Source of the DNA: Panulirus ornatus | Taxonomy: Eukaryota > Arthropoda > Malacostraca > Decapoda > Palinuridae | Assembly (NCBI RefSeq): GCF_036320965.1 | Contig: NC_092231.1 | Location: 27,827,894 to 27,891,893, forward strand | DNA length: 64,000 nucleotides | Direction of reading: 5' to 3' | Part shown: piece by piece, positions 34,355-48,664 of the stretch | Layout of the letters: the number at the start of each line of letters is the position of its first letter | Position numbering within the stretch: the stretch's first letter is position 1 | The notes under the pieces: generated by a model | What the model was told of the DNA's origin: nothing | Seen by the model: only the letters and a program-made list of their open reading frames with translations | Databases searched by the model: none | Program-made: the position numbers and the translations under genes

Positions 34355-34747
34355 TTGAAGGATTGGAGGGTCTGGTGCCGGACTGGAGGGTCTAGTACCG
34401 GACTGGAGGAGGGTCTGATGCTGGACTGGAGAGTCTGGTGCCGGACCCGGACTGGAGGAAGCTTTGGTAACGGACTAGAGGGTCTAGTGCCGGGCTGGAA
34501 GAGGGTCTGATGTTGGACTGGAGGAGGGTCTGGTGCCGGACTGGAGGAGGGTTTGGTGCCGGACTGGAGGGTATGATGCCGAACTGCAGGGGGGTTTGGT
34601 GTCGGAATACAGGAGGGTCTGATATTGGACTGGAGGAGGGTCTGGTGCCGGACTGGGGTCGGGTCTGGTGTCGGAGTGGAGGAGTGTCTGGTGCCGGACT
34701 GGGGTCGGGTCAGGTGTCGAAGTGGAGGAGTGTCTGGTGCCGGACTG
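34355..34747. repeat. Degenerate minisatellite, period about 21-24 bp
   Basis: GGTCTGGTGCCGGACTGGAGGAG and variants repeat about 17 times with indels. The 95-aa plus-strand frame over it is an array product. Confidence 0.9.
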
Positions 34748-35461
34748 GTCTATTGTTCTTGCTGAAGAAAAAAGTCATTCCACACAACTGCTTCTAAATC
34801 TTTAACATTCCTGTGATACGATGACATGTGTCCGGTATTTTGTGCGATTTCTTTATTCAACTTCGCCAGAACAGCGGTTGAAACGTTACTCCATTAAACA
34901 TGTTATTTTCAGGGGCGTTCTAAAAGATCTGGTCTTCCCAATTCACCAATAATTCCTATTTTTACTTTTTTTCTTTTGAACTACAACGTCGTATTCCCAA
35001 TTTACCAATAATTCCTATGTTTACGTTTTTTTTTCTTTTCCTTTTGAGCTACAACGTCGTAGGCATATATATCAAAGGTCTTGCATAGTCTTTGTTTATC
35101 GCACTATTTTTGTTTCCTTCCCAGGGACTGAATAATTTAGCAACAGTGATGCAGGAACTGAGCTCAACAAGATCTTTCCCTCCCTCACACTATGTTGCCC
35201 TGGGTAAGGTAGCCTAGCTGCCAAGAGTCTAGTTCATTTCTGGACTGTGTTTGCTTCATCCTTTATGAAGTGAGGCTACGAGTTAGTTTCAAACTTTCAG
35301 GGATCATGTCAGCGTCCAGGCTCTCTTTTCAGAGGACATTTCAGTGCCTGTGTCGAGCTGGAGTTCGGTATATCTTGAAAAAAAAAAAAAAATGGAAAGA
35401 CACATACGCAAACTGCTATTGGCCCTCTCAAAGTTTAGGGCCGTGATGACGAGTTTAACTA

Positions 35462-35569
35462 ACGTCTAACATTTGTTTGAATTACGTCTAACATTTGCAT
35501 GAATTACGTCTAATATCTGTATGAATTACGTCTAACATTTGTATGAATTACGTCTAACATTTGTTTCAG
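35462..35569. repeat. 22-bp tandem repeat, five copies
   Basis: The unit ACGTCTAACATTTGTATGAATT is repeated five times with single-base changes. Confidence 0.9.
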
Positions 35570-35841
35570 AATGTCACTGAAGGTTCGTTCATCAGTGACG
35601 TGATTTTTGGCTCACTGAACACTGGCTCACGTTGCTACCGTGGTGCCTCGTTCTTCTGACCATCATCGGGCAGGAACATGCTTGAGATGATCGTGTTGTT
35701 ATCCTTTCCAAACATTCCTTTAAAATTTTGCCACTTGAGTGATTTCCATGGCATGATGACTGGTCGTCCATTGGTTCTTCCCGCCGCACAACGTACATAT
35801 ACTGCTGAACATGAATGTGCAGAATTCACCGTTTAGGCTGC

Positions 35842-35891
<50 letters not shown>

Positions 35892-35899
35892 TGTGTGTA
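35842..35899. repeat. (GT)n microsatellite
   Basis: About 28 GT units with one GAGT interruption near the end. Confidence 0.97.
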
Positions 35900-35929
35900 C
35901 ATACACAGGAGTAAAGACACGGCAAATAT

Positions 35930-35995
35930 ATACAAGGTTAGAGAGGCGGGGCAACACGAGTGCAACGTTCTCTCCCCGCAACACAGATAACATCA
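35930..35995 (+). repeat. Dispersed repeat, copy 1
   Basis: AGGTTAGAGAGGCGGGGCAA...CACGAGTG...TCTCTCCCCGCAACAC matches 44575-44640 at roughly 70 percent by eye. Complementary GGAGAG/CTCTCC-like ends suggest a hairpin or SINE-like origin. Confidence 0.4.
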
Positions 35996-36059
35996 CTTAT
36001 GGTGATCACATATGTATTTATCGCTACCTGGATTACCTTGTTCTCTTACAACAGGATGT

Positions 36060-37398
<1,339 letters not shown>

Positions 37399-38098
37399 AT
37401 TTTCACTTTTGTTTTCCTCTTATCTCAGCATGTCTTTAAAGGCCTCATTAGTGCCGGCATCTGATCTCCGTCTTGAGTACTCACTGGGAGGTAATCATCC
37501 GGTAAAGTTGTCTTTTGTGGCTTTCAGGAGGTCGTCTTCAGTGTTTTCCACACACTGCGGAAGTGAACTGTCTGTCGGACAAACATATCCAGAAACCAGG
37601 TCCTCAGTCATCGTGGATTGGTTTGACTTCACCAGTAAAATATTCTCATACTAACAGGACGCTTATTAGGCAGGGGAACTCGTGCGTTAATCTCAGCTTT
37701 TACAGCCAGCCAGCACCTCCCTGTTGTGGACAGATAGACAGCGCGGGAAATACCTCGCAGCCAAAAGGAAGATACAGTTCCCTGGGCTTGCTACTTTTCC
37801 GTCCGCCCCAACCCATCATCCTACAACCATGATGAGGACACCTGCAGACAGCAGCTGAAGATACGAAGCTGACAACTTTTCGCTTAAAAATGGGATGATT
37901 CCCGAAATATTGCGAAATAATTTCATCATCTCGTTGTTGTCAAAGCTTGAAATAATACGGACACATGAGCCGATCTTCCGTCTTCCACAAGAGATTAAAA
38001 CAACTGCCAGAAGTAATGAGCAGACATCTAGGAGGCTCATGTGTAAGCTAGAAATGTGTAAAAACATTGCGTTTAAAAGCACGCCACAATCACAAACG

Positions 38099-38230
<132 letters not shown>

Positions 38231-38680
38231 CTCAACTGTTCATCCTATCCTCTGGGCTAGTTCGTAAATTGATACTTGCTTTAGATTGAGGTATATCTAA
38301 TAACTACGTTCAAATGTCTGTGCGTTAATGTTTCATGGCCGCACTGTTAGCACCCAGTCGCTCCAAACTTTGGATGCACGTAATTCAGAATCCAAACAAA
38401 ATTTTACGCTAACGTTCGTACCTTCAAGTGCTTGTGCGTCTGTTTGTTATGATTTTACGGCCGAGCCATAACAACAAGAAGCCCTAAATTTTAGCTGTAG
38501 GTGTCTCCAAGTGTTTGTGAATTTGTTTCTTACATATTACGGCTGAACCGCACCTCCTAGGTGCCCTGAACTTCAGAAGGAGGTACTCCAGAACCAGGGC
38601 AAAATTTGTGCAGAAGGACCCAAGGAATTTCCAGCGGATGGACAAGGTCGAGAGAATCTAACGCCTTTCAGTGATTTACT

Positions 38681-38709
<29 letters not shown>
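38681..38709. repeat. (GT)n microsatellite
   Basis: About 14 GT units. Confidence 0.95.
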
Positions 38710-38711
<2 letters not shown>

Positions 38712-39091
38712 CAGGGTGGTGGGCACTCCTGAGACATACTCAGGCGCTTGGTACTCGCTCTAACGGGGGTATTCTCGAGATTGTTGCAAGAGACGCGGTG
38801 GCGGGTACGACTGTGACCGTTATGGAAGGAGTGAACGGAAAAACGCCATGATAGGCAGTTTTCAGACACCTCCAGCTGGTTGTACACATCACAGGCAAAC
38901 TTGAGTATTACGGGCGACATATGTTGTCTTCTACCGCGTAATTACAGCCGAATGAATAGTATCAAACCCCTTCAATGGGACGATATGACAAATGAGTCTT
39001 GACCTTTATAGTTGGCTACATGTCATCTTCTACACGGGAATTTCATTCAGCATCAACTCCTTCAGTAGGACGGCGCAGGATGGCTTGCTTG

Positions 39092-39116
39092 CCTGATGAC
39101 CTTTAAGGTCATCAGG
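39092..39116. promoter_or_regulatory. 25-bp palindrome with everted AGGTCA half-sites
   Basis: CCTGATGACCTT-T-AAGGTCATCAGG has perfect 12-bp arms. It contains TGACCT and AGGTCA, the half-site of many nuclear receptors, everted with a 3-bp spacer. It ends in CAG|GTAAG, which also matches a splice donor. No open frame supports an exon there. A binding role is only a possibility. Confidence 0.3.
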
Positions 39117-39579
39117 TAAGAACCGTACTAATGGCATCACAAACTCTTCACAGAAAAATCTAATTCTACTTTAGTTCTATGAAAAGCATTCACATCTATT
39201 ACAACTTCCTTAGATGCACTCACATCATACACATATTTGGCCCTCTTGAAATTATAGTATACATGACTTTATATATAATTACTTACCTTAACTGAAAAAA
39301 AAACAAATAATTAAAAAGGAAGTTCTGTCTCCAGAGGTAAGGTGATAAGGGCGCCTAAAAGGCTGGGAACATTATATATATCTACAATTCATTATACCCA
39401 TTATCTTGAAGAATTCAAGCAATGCCATCATTACAAACACTAGGTAAAGAATTGGTGCTGTGTGAGGCTTATCATAAACATGCCGCTAGGAGAGGTCTAC
39501 ATAGCTGGAGAGTCTGGGGTCAAGTCTTCATCACCTGGGGTTCCACGACCCCTCACTCTCCAGCCTATGTGATTAGTCA

Positions 39580-40015
39580 TTAATCAGCCAATCATTGGTT
39601 GTCCCTAGGGTTCCTCCTACGTGGCCTGTCTTTTAGCCAATCAGCAACCACACTGCTCTCGCTCTCTCTCTCTCTCTCTGGCCAGCTAGTGGCTAGGCTA
39701 GTTAGTGGTCGAAACATGGCCATGTTAGTTGGCTGGGACGTGTTATTCTGCTGGCATCTCAGGTCTCATGCTGATTAGTAGGTAGGTAAGCCGATCAGTG
39801 ACCTAGAAGCTCCCCCTAACAGGCAATTAGGAGTGCCATTCAGAGGCTACCACTCGGGTCCTGACTGGCTAGATCCTAAACCAGTCAGTGGGTGCCTCAA
39901 GGTTCTGCTGACTGGCTGACATCTAAGCCTATCACAGATCACCTCAAGAGTCCTGCTCGTTGCCTGGGAGATAAACCAATCAGAGGCTGACTGACAGAGC
40001 CAATCAGGGTGGCTT
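39580..40015. promoter_or_regulatory. Cluster of CCAAT-box motifs
   Basis: CCAATCA occurs near 39590, 39637, 39975 and 39999, mostly on the plus strand, with a short (CT)n at 39660-39679. No TATA box or gene start could be tied to it. Confidence 0.2.
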
Positions 40016-40499
40016 TGTGTTGAGAGGATGAAGAGATCAGGTGATGAAGGCTGTGTCTGCGAGGTTTGGGCCACTAGTGATCATGCAGAGAAGGCCACGG
40101 AGTCAGGAGCCTGGCGGGGACAACTGCTGCTACGCTGCGGCCAAGCAAGTGTCATCGTCACCGTCCACAGCAAATTTAAAAAAAAAAATGTATACATATG
40201 TGAAAAACATTACAATGTATGATGAGACTAGAAGAACGTGACAACAAATGAATGCGAAGATGAGAACAGACTGCTAAAGTGGTGGTACTAGCCTCGTCTG
40301 TGTCGCTGCGGGGAAAAGTATTGTGCTAATAATAACAGTAAGCCTACTGTGTCTAACTGTGGGAGTCCATCTCCATACCTATTCCACCTTTCAGTAAGTT
40401 GATGATTACAATTACATTTTCATACAGAATGCAGCTTAGAAAATGCCGGCCAAGGATAGGAGGAAATAGGTGGAGATGGACAGTGTTCAATGTGCGGAG

Positions 40500-40760
40500 A
40501 TAGGAGCGGTGCGGAAGGCTTGAGGTCCTTGTCTCCCGCACCGCCCTACCCTCGGCAGCGCTCACAACCAGCAACATCAACATTACACTTTGAAAAATAA
40601 ACACAAAGAGGAATCCACTGAAGGAGACAGGGCAAATCTCAAGGCAGCGGCAGCCGGACGCGCGCCCACACACCAGCCAAGCCTTCTGGCGCCCCGCAAC
40701 ACTAACGCACACCACCGCCGCCACCTCCTCACACACTCTCCTCCGGCTTACCCGTATTCG
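40500..40760. other. CpG-rich segment without assigned gene
   Basis: The interval is locally rich in CG dinucleotides (for example GCAGCCGGACGCGCGCCC). It overlaps a 127-aa minus-strand frame that I do not recognise. It could be a promoter or 5' exon, but no splice-supported coding segment is visible. Confidence 0.25.
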
Positions 40761-42436
40761 ATTTCCGAACCCAGAATTCTAAGCATTTCAGTAAATCCTA
40801 ACGTAATATAAATGGCTTCATATGCGATTTGATCCAAAAGAATCAGAAACATTTCTTCTCGGTAAACCTCTACACGAAATGGTTTAAGCTAACCTGACTA
40901 GGATACTCTAGCAGGTGGTACACTGCCATTAATGGGTTTCTCTTCGACGTGGTAGCTTACGCTTGTTTCTTTTGGCAAATCTAAAAGATCTTCAGCTCTG
41001 ATTCTTTTTCATGATTACAAAAGACAAGTCAATAACTGTCTCGGTTAAGATGAATTTACTGTTCCGAGATGAGAGTAGTCGTGTGCACCGACTACACTGT
41101 GTTCACCCCTTGTCTCCGTTTGGAGTCGCACCTTTAAAACACATTGCTAGAGAGAGAGAGAGACGCGGCCGATACCCGTTTGACCTTAATGTGAGTAAAC
41201 AATGCGTCGTCCAGTACAACAGTGGGAGAGCAGCGTACCGCTCGTCCGTCAGGCTGAGGGCGGCGGCAAATTGAAGAGAACGTGACTCATCCATGGTCGC
41301 CAAGTCTTGAATTAATTTACACCATTGTCATTACGATGAGAAGATATGCACTATTTGCAACACGGTAAATTACGACTGAAATTAGTTAACTAGTTCGAAA
41401 AACTCTATCGGTTGGAGGTTGCTGATCCGTGTTCAAGGACAGAGAAATAACCGTAGAAACACCCAAATATGAACCAACACTTGATTTTGTCTTGGCAGAC
41501 GTGATGAAGACCTGGTCGTTATAACAGGCGCGGGAATCTGATTAATATATAAAAATGTGAACGATGCTGGTAAGAAAACCAGATTATGCCATCGGTTATC
41601 AGATTAACCAACTTCATTCAACGTTATCTAAAGCTTGTTAAATATCGGTTATGGGGAATGATAGCTGAATACATATCATTAGACGGAAAGATAGTACAGT
41701 AGTCTTATTATCAGTCTTGTAGCAGCTGGGAAGAACGGCGATATGTTTCTGACCTGGGTGGAATACAGATAAATAGACGAGTGGCTGGAAACTACAACGG
41801 AATACGGGATAAACAATGTAATTAACACAGCAGTTTAGTGCGATAACAGCTAATGGAGATTGATGGCTAAAGGAACGAACGAACAAGAAAACGAAAATTA
41901 CATTAGCCAAGCTGCTAGGATGTCACCTCAATATTTCACTCATTTAAACAGCCTTAATTTAGTAACTAAACCCTCGTCTAGACAGGGAATGGCACGAAAT
42001 TGGCCTAATTAAGAAGGGTTATGACATCTGAAGAATTTAATTACAGGACTAAATACATAATAGAGCAACTAAATAACAACGGAGTTGTCAACCAAAGCTA
42101 TTATTATAACATGATTCGTGGCTACGTAACCTGAATACGAAAAAACAAAATGTCTACTTAATCAAAGAGATGGTAACTACGAAGTGCATTTAATGAGCTT
42201 AGTCCTTGTCTGAATACTTCAATGAATGAAATAAAGAGAGCAGGCTAGTTACATATATATTCAAATAAAATATCTCAACTGTCCATTTCTACGAATGTTT
42301 TTCCCTTGCCATGTTTCACGCTTCTTTTTCAGTTTCATAATTTTAACTCAAGGAAGCTTAGAGCTATGAGCTTAAGAACACTGCTATATATCACAAAGAT
42401 ACAGTATCATGTATTACCTCCCTTTGAGCGGCGCAA

Positions 42437-42496
<60 letters not shown>

Positions 42497-42497
42497 T
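42437..42497. repeat. (ATA)n trinucleotide microsatellite
   Basis: About 20 ATA/TAA units. Confidence 0.97.
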
Positions 42498-42599
42498 AAT
42501 ATAATAATAATGTCTTTAAAATCCCTCCTGGGTTGGTGTTGGTGAACACCCTTACAATTTCTGATGTTAACCAACACGGGACGACTCTCCCAGGGGTTG

Positions 42600-44560
42600 T
42601 TAACATTACTTACACAGAATATTAACGTCACTCAAGGGATAATTCATTCGTAGGAAAAAAAAAAAATCCCAAAACCCTTTGGGTTTACTTCAAGTATCTT
42701 AACTGCAAATATAAGAGATGGTGAATTATTGTAGAAAATCATTACTCAAATAAACGCTCGACAAGGTTAAGCGAAGCAAACCTGCAGTGTAAATTTTGAA
42801 TAATCATGACATCATTAAATCTATCACATACTTTATGATGCATTTAAGGGGATCAATACACATATGACCTGATATTTAGCTTCCGTTTCTCGATAATCTA
42901 GTTCTGAGCGTACAAAGGCGGAAGTACGTCGTTCCTAAAGAAACCCAATCTATTCTGCCTTTATCAAACACAAGTTTTCAGGTTTCGAGGCAAACCTCTT
43001 TTTTTCGGGTTAAATTTTTTACTGCTGTGCCCATTCTTCCCACGAACAGTTGGAACATATAAAGCCATACCTTTATATAACTCTATATAACCTCAGAAAA
43101 GCTTTACGCCATCTGTGAAGACTAGGATACCTAAAACACTAGGACATCCGTATCAAACTCTGCTCGAGGGAGTTCATTCTTTCGTGGTGATCATCTGCAG
43201 ACTTGCGTCCTCCGATATACCGTTAAGATATCCATCGTTCATATTTAAGCCCAAAAAAACAAGCAAAGTTTGTCAGATTCGCTCCGGTATCGCTTGGTTA
43301 GGATGTCAAACTCATTATAATCATGAACATGACAGTTACAGCAGGTAATAATTGTGGCCCACCTAACTACTTCTTATGGAAGCTTTGTTCATTTCGTGTG
43401 TGTGTGTATCCTAGCCTTACCTGTCATGTGTCTACCTGATGACCATGTTTCACGTGATCAGTACATAATTCACGTTAGCGACTCGCACAGAAAATCTAAA
43501 ATTTTGACCCTATAAACCTTTTATTCTAAAAACAACGGCTCACATATATATTAATTATTACCATTTACAATACATAATCACGGCAGATGATTCAACTCTT
43601 AACAAGCTCAACATACTGTACCATGCCTTTAAAGGTCATATGTCAGTGAATTGTATGAATAGCGCGGTGTAGTTATAGCGCTCCATAGAGCGGGATCGAA
43701 ATGTAATTTAGAATTTTAACTTTCGTGCCGATCTCGCTCTCCGGACCAATCACAACTCACAACACCAAGTTATAACACATCCCTAAACACGATCGTGATG
43801 TCTTCCACAAACATGAAGGTTAGGGTAGATAGTTCGGTTACGTTATGGGAGTCTGTCATGATCGTATTATAACCGTATTTTTCCCGGATCTTGTATAACG
43901 AATAGAACAATAATATTCTCTGCGTATTTATTAATCATAAGAAGTGATTATGTAATCGATGTCAAACCTGAGGAGAATGAAATTAAGGATAAATTTTTTT
44001 TTTTTTTCATAATTTGCTACGAATTGGGAAATATACAGCTTTCAACACGCAAACCACATAAAAAAAAAATCGCTGATGACTTTTTATTTTCGCTCAAGAT
44101 TAAAGGCAAGTTTTACCGTGTGTTGTTAACAATCAGTTAATGCAGTCTAAACATTTCATAAAATAAAGTGAAAAATTATTACCAAATGCTCAAACATCTC
44201 CAGATCCCACACGCCAGAACACAAGACTTCACTCCTGTGTCAAACATTTTGTCTCTGCATTCTGAACAGTGGAGAGGTAAGGAGTATGGTGATCTATTAT
44301 TGTGTGAAGACATTGGGTTCATTCCTGGCTGCTTCTCTCTAGCGTCAAACTGACTCAACAGGATTCGGTAAGATACGTACAATAAAAGTTTTGAGTCAAC
44401 CACAAATAACAATCATTAAGCAGAAGTACAAAATCTTTCGCCATATACGAGATTATACCGGCATGATACTAATGTTCTAAAGGACTGTAGTTCTGTAACT
44501 ATCACTTACGATAATACTTTTAGATGACAGTAAAGATATAATATGTATCAGGTACGTGCC
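42600..44560. other. AT-rich unique sequence, no gene seen
   Basis: No exon-like frame with splice sites, no array and no transposon motif were found. A weak inverted repeat (GAGCGGGATCGAAA and its near complement) lies at about 43688-43741. Confidence 0.35.
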
Positions 44561-44574
44561 AGCAGACACAACAA

Positions 44575-44640
44575 GTAAGGTAGGGAGACAGGGTAATACG
44601 AGTGTGGGGTCTCTCCCTAAAACACTCAAATGGTTATGAC
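44575..44640 (+). repeat. Dispersed repeat, copy 2
   Basis: AGGTAGGGAGACAGGGTAATACGAGTG...TCTCTCCCTAAAACAC is related to 35930-35995 in the same orientation. Two diverged repeats of a GGTCTCAGGTNG...TGGCCCC segment follow at 44709 and 44816. Confidence 0.4.
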
Positions 44641-45319
44641 AATCGTCAATTCCACTGAGTCACTGGTAACACAACGGTAGTCATATGATGACTGCTGCCA
44701 GTGAGAGAGAGGTCTCAGGTAGCACAGTAATGGCCCCCTCCCACGACCCCTGCAAATCAAAAGCATACAACTATGACCAAACCTCTATGTGTGACTGCTG
44801 CTGCTAGCCAGTGTGAGGTCTCAGGTGGTGGTGTAGTGGCCCCTCCACCATACCTAACTCAAGGTGTAAATCCCGTCTCCCTGTACTAAGAGCGATCCAT
44901 TAGGTAATAGGTTGTTGACAACAGCCGCCCGGGGTGATTCTACCGCCCTGACTGAGGAGCGTCACAGTGGTGCCCGCAACACATATATCACAACACTACG
45001 TCACGGTTGCTGGTCTTACTTTCCTGTCCATTATACCGAAGTGTGGGGCTGGTTCTGCCATCTTCTGCCTACTCGCATCATACGCCCACTCAGATCTTAA
45101 CCTCTTTTCTTCACATAAGTTGTCTTGTCTTGTTTTGTCTCTATAATCTTTATTAATGTAATCATGGGAGTGTCCAACGAACTAACGGCTCTCAGTCCTC
45201 GGTAACGTGGTAGGAAGCTCCAGTTTACAGCATGACTCCACTGCCCATGAGAAGGAGTGTTCAAACAGTAGTAGCACCAGCCTCGCTCACAACCTTTCCC
45301 TTTCTATCAGTTCCTGCAT

Positions 45320-45361
45320 CATCATCTACTCACTATATCAACATTCGAGGTCTTTCTAGAG

Positions 45362-45428
<67 letters not shown>

Positions 45429-48170
45429 GTTGCACCATCTGTCGTATTATTACCTTCCCTAATTTCTTACCTCCGAGACCCAACTATCTAATGATGTCCT
45501 CACAAGCCCTTTCCTCACGGCCAGATATGATTCCCACTCACCATTCCGGGTCAAAGGTGGTGTGTATGTGTGCTTATTCCATGATCAACACACTTGTGGC
45601 ACGCTTTGAGGACTATGAATCCCCAAACTTTGATATATGGCTCCAGGTTGTCTCCCATCTACCACTGTTTTCTTGTTCCGCCTACTGCTCTCATGATTCT
45701 ACAACTTTCATAATTTTCTTCGACTATCTAAACTCCTGCCATGAGGCCGGGACATCATCCTCTCGCCAGTAACATGAGATCCTCTAACTAGGAGATTCAA
45801 CGGTCGTCACAGGGAAAGGTTGAACTCCTCCCATACGGGTGGTTGAGGGACTGAGGCCTTCACCTTCTCCATTCTTGATGATCTGCAGCAAATTATCTCC
45901 CACCCTACCATATTCCTGACCGAGGTGATCACTCTCTCAACATTCTTGATGTGTTTTTCATCTATCCTTCGCCCCCATTTTCTTTTTCATATGATCTCGC
46001 TCTCGTAACGTTATTCATTTCAACGGTATCTTCCCTCCAGCAGCCTCTTCTAATTGTAAATATTGACCCTCAACAAAGCTGACTGGAATAACTTGTGAAA
46101 ATTCTTTTTTTTTTCTACTTTCCTTACGTAGTTTATTGTGGTGATGATTCTGTCTCCTCCAAACGCACAGTAGACTTACTGTTGCTGGAACTGAGGCATT
46201 TATCCCCTCTCCCTACAAGACGACTACTGTAGGTTCAACTATTCCAGCTCTGAGGCCACTCAAGCAAGGGCTCAAGCCTATCGGGGATGGAAAAACTCTC
46301 CTTCCTATGACTCTCATTCATCTTTTATCACTGCCCATAATCACTGCAAAGCGTTCCTTTAATCAAAGGAAGTGCGATAACCTCTCCTCGTCATCTACTG
46401 ATAGGTCTTTCTGGTCTTTAGCTAAGGGACATCTCTAACAACTTGTCGCTCTACCTGTCCTTAACTTTTCCGTTCTGACGGTACCATAGCTGTCTCTCCC
46501 ATAGACAAAGCAACTCTCTTTGGTTCCCGTTTCTCCTCTAACTCCACCTTCGATGACTCTAATATTCCTCCTCCCCCCCGATGTTCCTCTTACTTATCGT
46601 ATGCCCATATCTGTACTCTCATGTCGTACTGTGCGAAAATCGCTTCCCTCTCTCTGGACACAAGCAAGGCTCATGTACCTGATGGCTCTTAACCGTATTT
46701 TCTAAAAGTGTGTGCTTACTAACTTGCACCTGTGCTTGCTTGTCCGTTCCGTTCCTGTTTAAAAACCAGGACTTGCCCTTCTTGGAAGCATACGTTGGTA
46801 CATCCCGTCCCCAAGGGTGATCGCTCTAACTCCTCTAACTATCGTCCTACAGCTTGGACTTGTCTTCGAAAATCCCTCATCAAATCCCATACACTCATGA
46901 CTTGACTCTCATAGTCTTCTCTTTGTCAATCAGTACGACTGCCGTTGGGCAGGATCCTTTCCCATCTTACTGATGCTTGGTTATCATCTCTGAAAGATTT
47001 TGGGGAATCCTGTGTACTTATTTTCAATATAACAAACGTTTTTGATATGGTTTAGCATCGGGGTCTCACCTCCAAGGATACCTCTTTTCAACTTCCCTCC
47101 CTCACTGTGTTCCCTCATATCTAGCTTCCTTTCCGGCCGATCTATCTCCCTGGTTGTTGATGGATCAGCCCTCAAAGTTCTGTCCTGTCTTCTACATTTT
47201 CTTTTCATCAACCATTTCTTTTCTTTGATAAATAACCAAAAATACTCACATGCTGACGACAAAACATTGCATTCCTCCACATCAGTCAAATCTGTTCCTT
47301 CCTCCCTCACTCGACCTGCATCTCGTCTTGACAGTTCCTCTAAAATCTCAGACTTGGACAGGATATCTCAAGAGAGTAGATGAAATCTGGTTAAGTTTAA
47401 TGCCTCCACGACCCAGTTTCTGCCGAGATCTCAATCAGAAATTCCTCACAACTTTCCTGTCTCTTTTAATGTACCAGTAACTCCACCACTTGACAATGAA
47501 CATATGTGGTATTGCTATATCATTTAACCTAACTTGAAAACATTACATTAAGGAAACATAAGTCTTCCTCAAAAAACTGGGAGTCTTGTCTGGATGAAAC
47601 TTCCTGTCTTCTGAACAGCTGTTTCGTTTACACACAGGCTTGATCCTTCCTTGTGTGGAGTACTGCTCTCTCATATGGGGTGGTTCTAGCTATACATCCT
47701 TACGAGACAGATGAGTTTAAGCAGGTCCAGCCTAAAAGCTCTCCCAAGATACCCTCATAACTTGACACACTTACCCTACGCCATAATGTTCGTTAACTTT
47801 CCTCTTCTATAAATATCACTTTGGTTTTTGCTCCCACAACCTGGCTGCTTGTCCGCCTCCACCAATGGGTTGTCCAGGCAATACTCAGCAAGCTGCTGCG
47901 TCACATGATCACTATGCGGTCGTTGGCAACTCAAGTATGAGTCGTTTTGATAACTATTTCTTTCCCTACACTTCCAAGCGCTGGAACTCTCCATCCCCTC
48001 ACGTCTTCCTCAGTACCTACAACCGAGACTTTTTTTAATACAGGCTTTCCTTTTCGTACATATTCTCAAACCCATTTTCTTATCTCTTCTTTCTCCCTCC
48101 ATATCTTCTAGTTCAACCAAGACCCGGCCTTGACGTGGTCCTTTTTTCCGTTACTGGAGCCTGAAAATCA
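45320..48170 (+). mobile_element. LINE family C (CR1/Jockey-like) with endonuclease and RT, degraded
   Basis: The endonuclease part starts with HYINIRGLSRDL (near 45340) and continues with ARFEDYESPNFDIWLQVV and FIIFFDYLNSCHEA (45491-45772) and an LNILDVFF block near 45940. The RT part follows, with KHTLVHPVPKGDRSNSSNYR near 46800, a V-WHRGL relic near 47050, PSLCSLISSFLSGRSISLVV (47042-47383) and HADDKTLHSST near 47250 (YADD changed). A C-terminal CVEYCSLIWGG-like block lies near 47660. Many stops and frame shifts show that it is dead. A (CT)n microsatellite has expanded inside the endonuclease region. Confidence 0.85.
45364..45425. repeat. (CT)n microsatellite inside LINE family C
   Basis: About 31 CT units interrupt the endonuclease coding region just after the NIRGL motif. 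Confidence 0.97.
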
Positions 48171-48309
48171 TAGTAGTGGCCGAAGGGTCGCCACGTCAAC
48201 CCGGACAGTGCCACTGACACAGTCATTACCCGGGTCAGCGTCACTCAGTGCAATCCATTACCCAGGATAATGCAGAATGAAACTGCTGGACATATACCAG
48301 AATGGACGA

Positions 48310-48416
48310 GTGAATTATTATTATCATCATTATTGTTATTACTATAATTATCATTATCATTATTATTATTATTATCATCATTATTATTATCATTATTATC
48401 ATTATCATTATTATCA
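48310..48416. repeat. Cryptic (ATT/ATC)n repeat
   Basis: Interspersed TTATTATC and TCATTATT units without long perfect runs. Confidence 0.8.
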
Positions 48417-48664
48417 TGACACTACATGTCTTCCTTATATTCCTATAATCATATCTTGTGTTTCGGTGAGGCTAGGCGAAATTGGGGGCAGCACAGAGTT
48501 CGTCCCCGGCTGGGAGATGGTGGCACATGACTGGCTCGGATTATAAATTATGTTGTGGATAATAATTTTGATCATAATATCAGATCACACGAGAGATGTC
48601 TGGTGTCATGGCATTAATTGGTCCATCCTCCATGTTGTGTCCTGGTGACACACAGACTGGCCTC

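Noticed and set aside
40353..40736. 127-aa minus-strand frame with a hydrophobic stretch
   Set aside because: No family resemblance, no repeat or splice evidence, and it sits in a CpG-rich block where long frames arise by chance.
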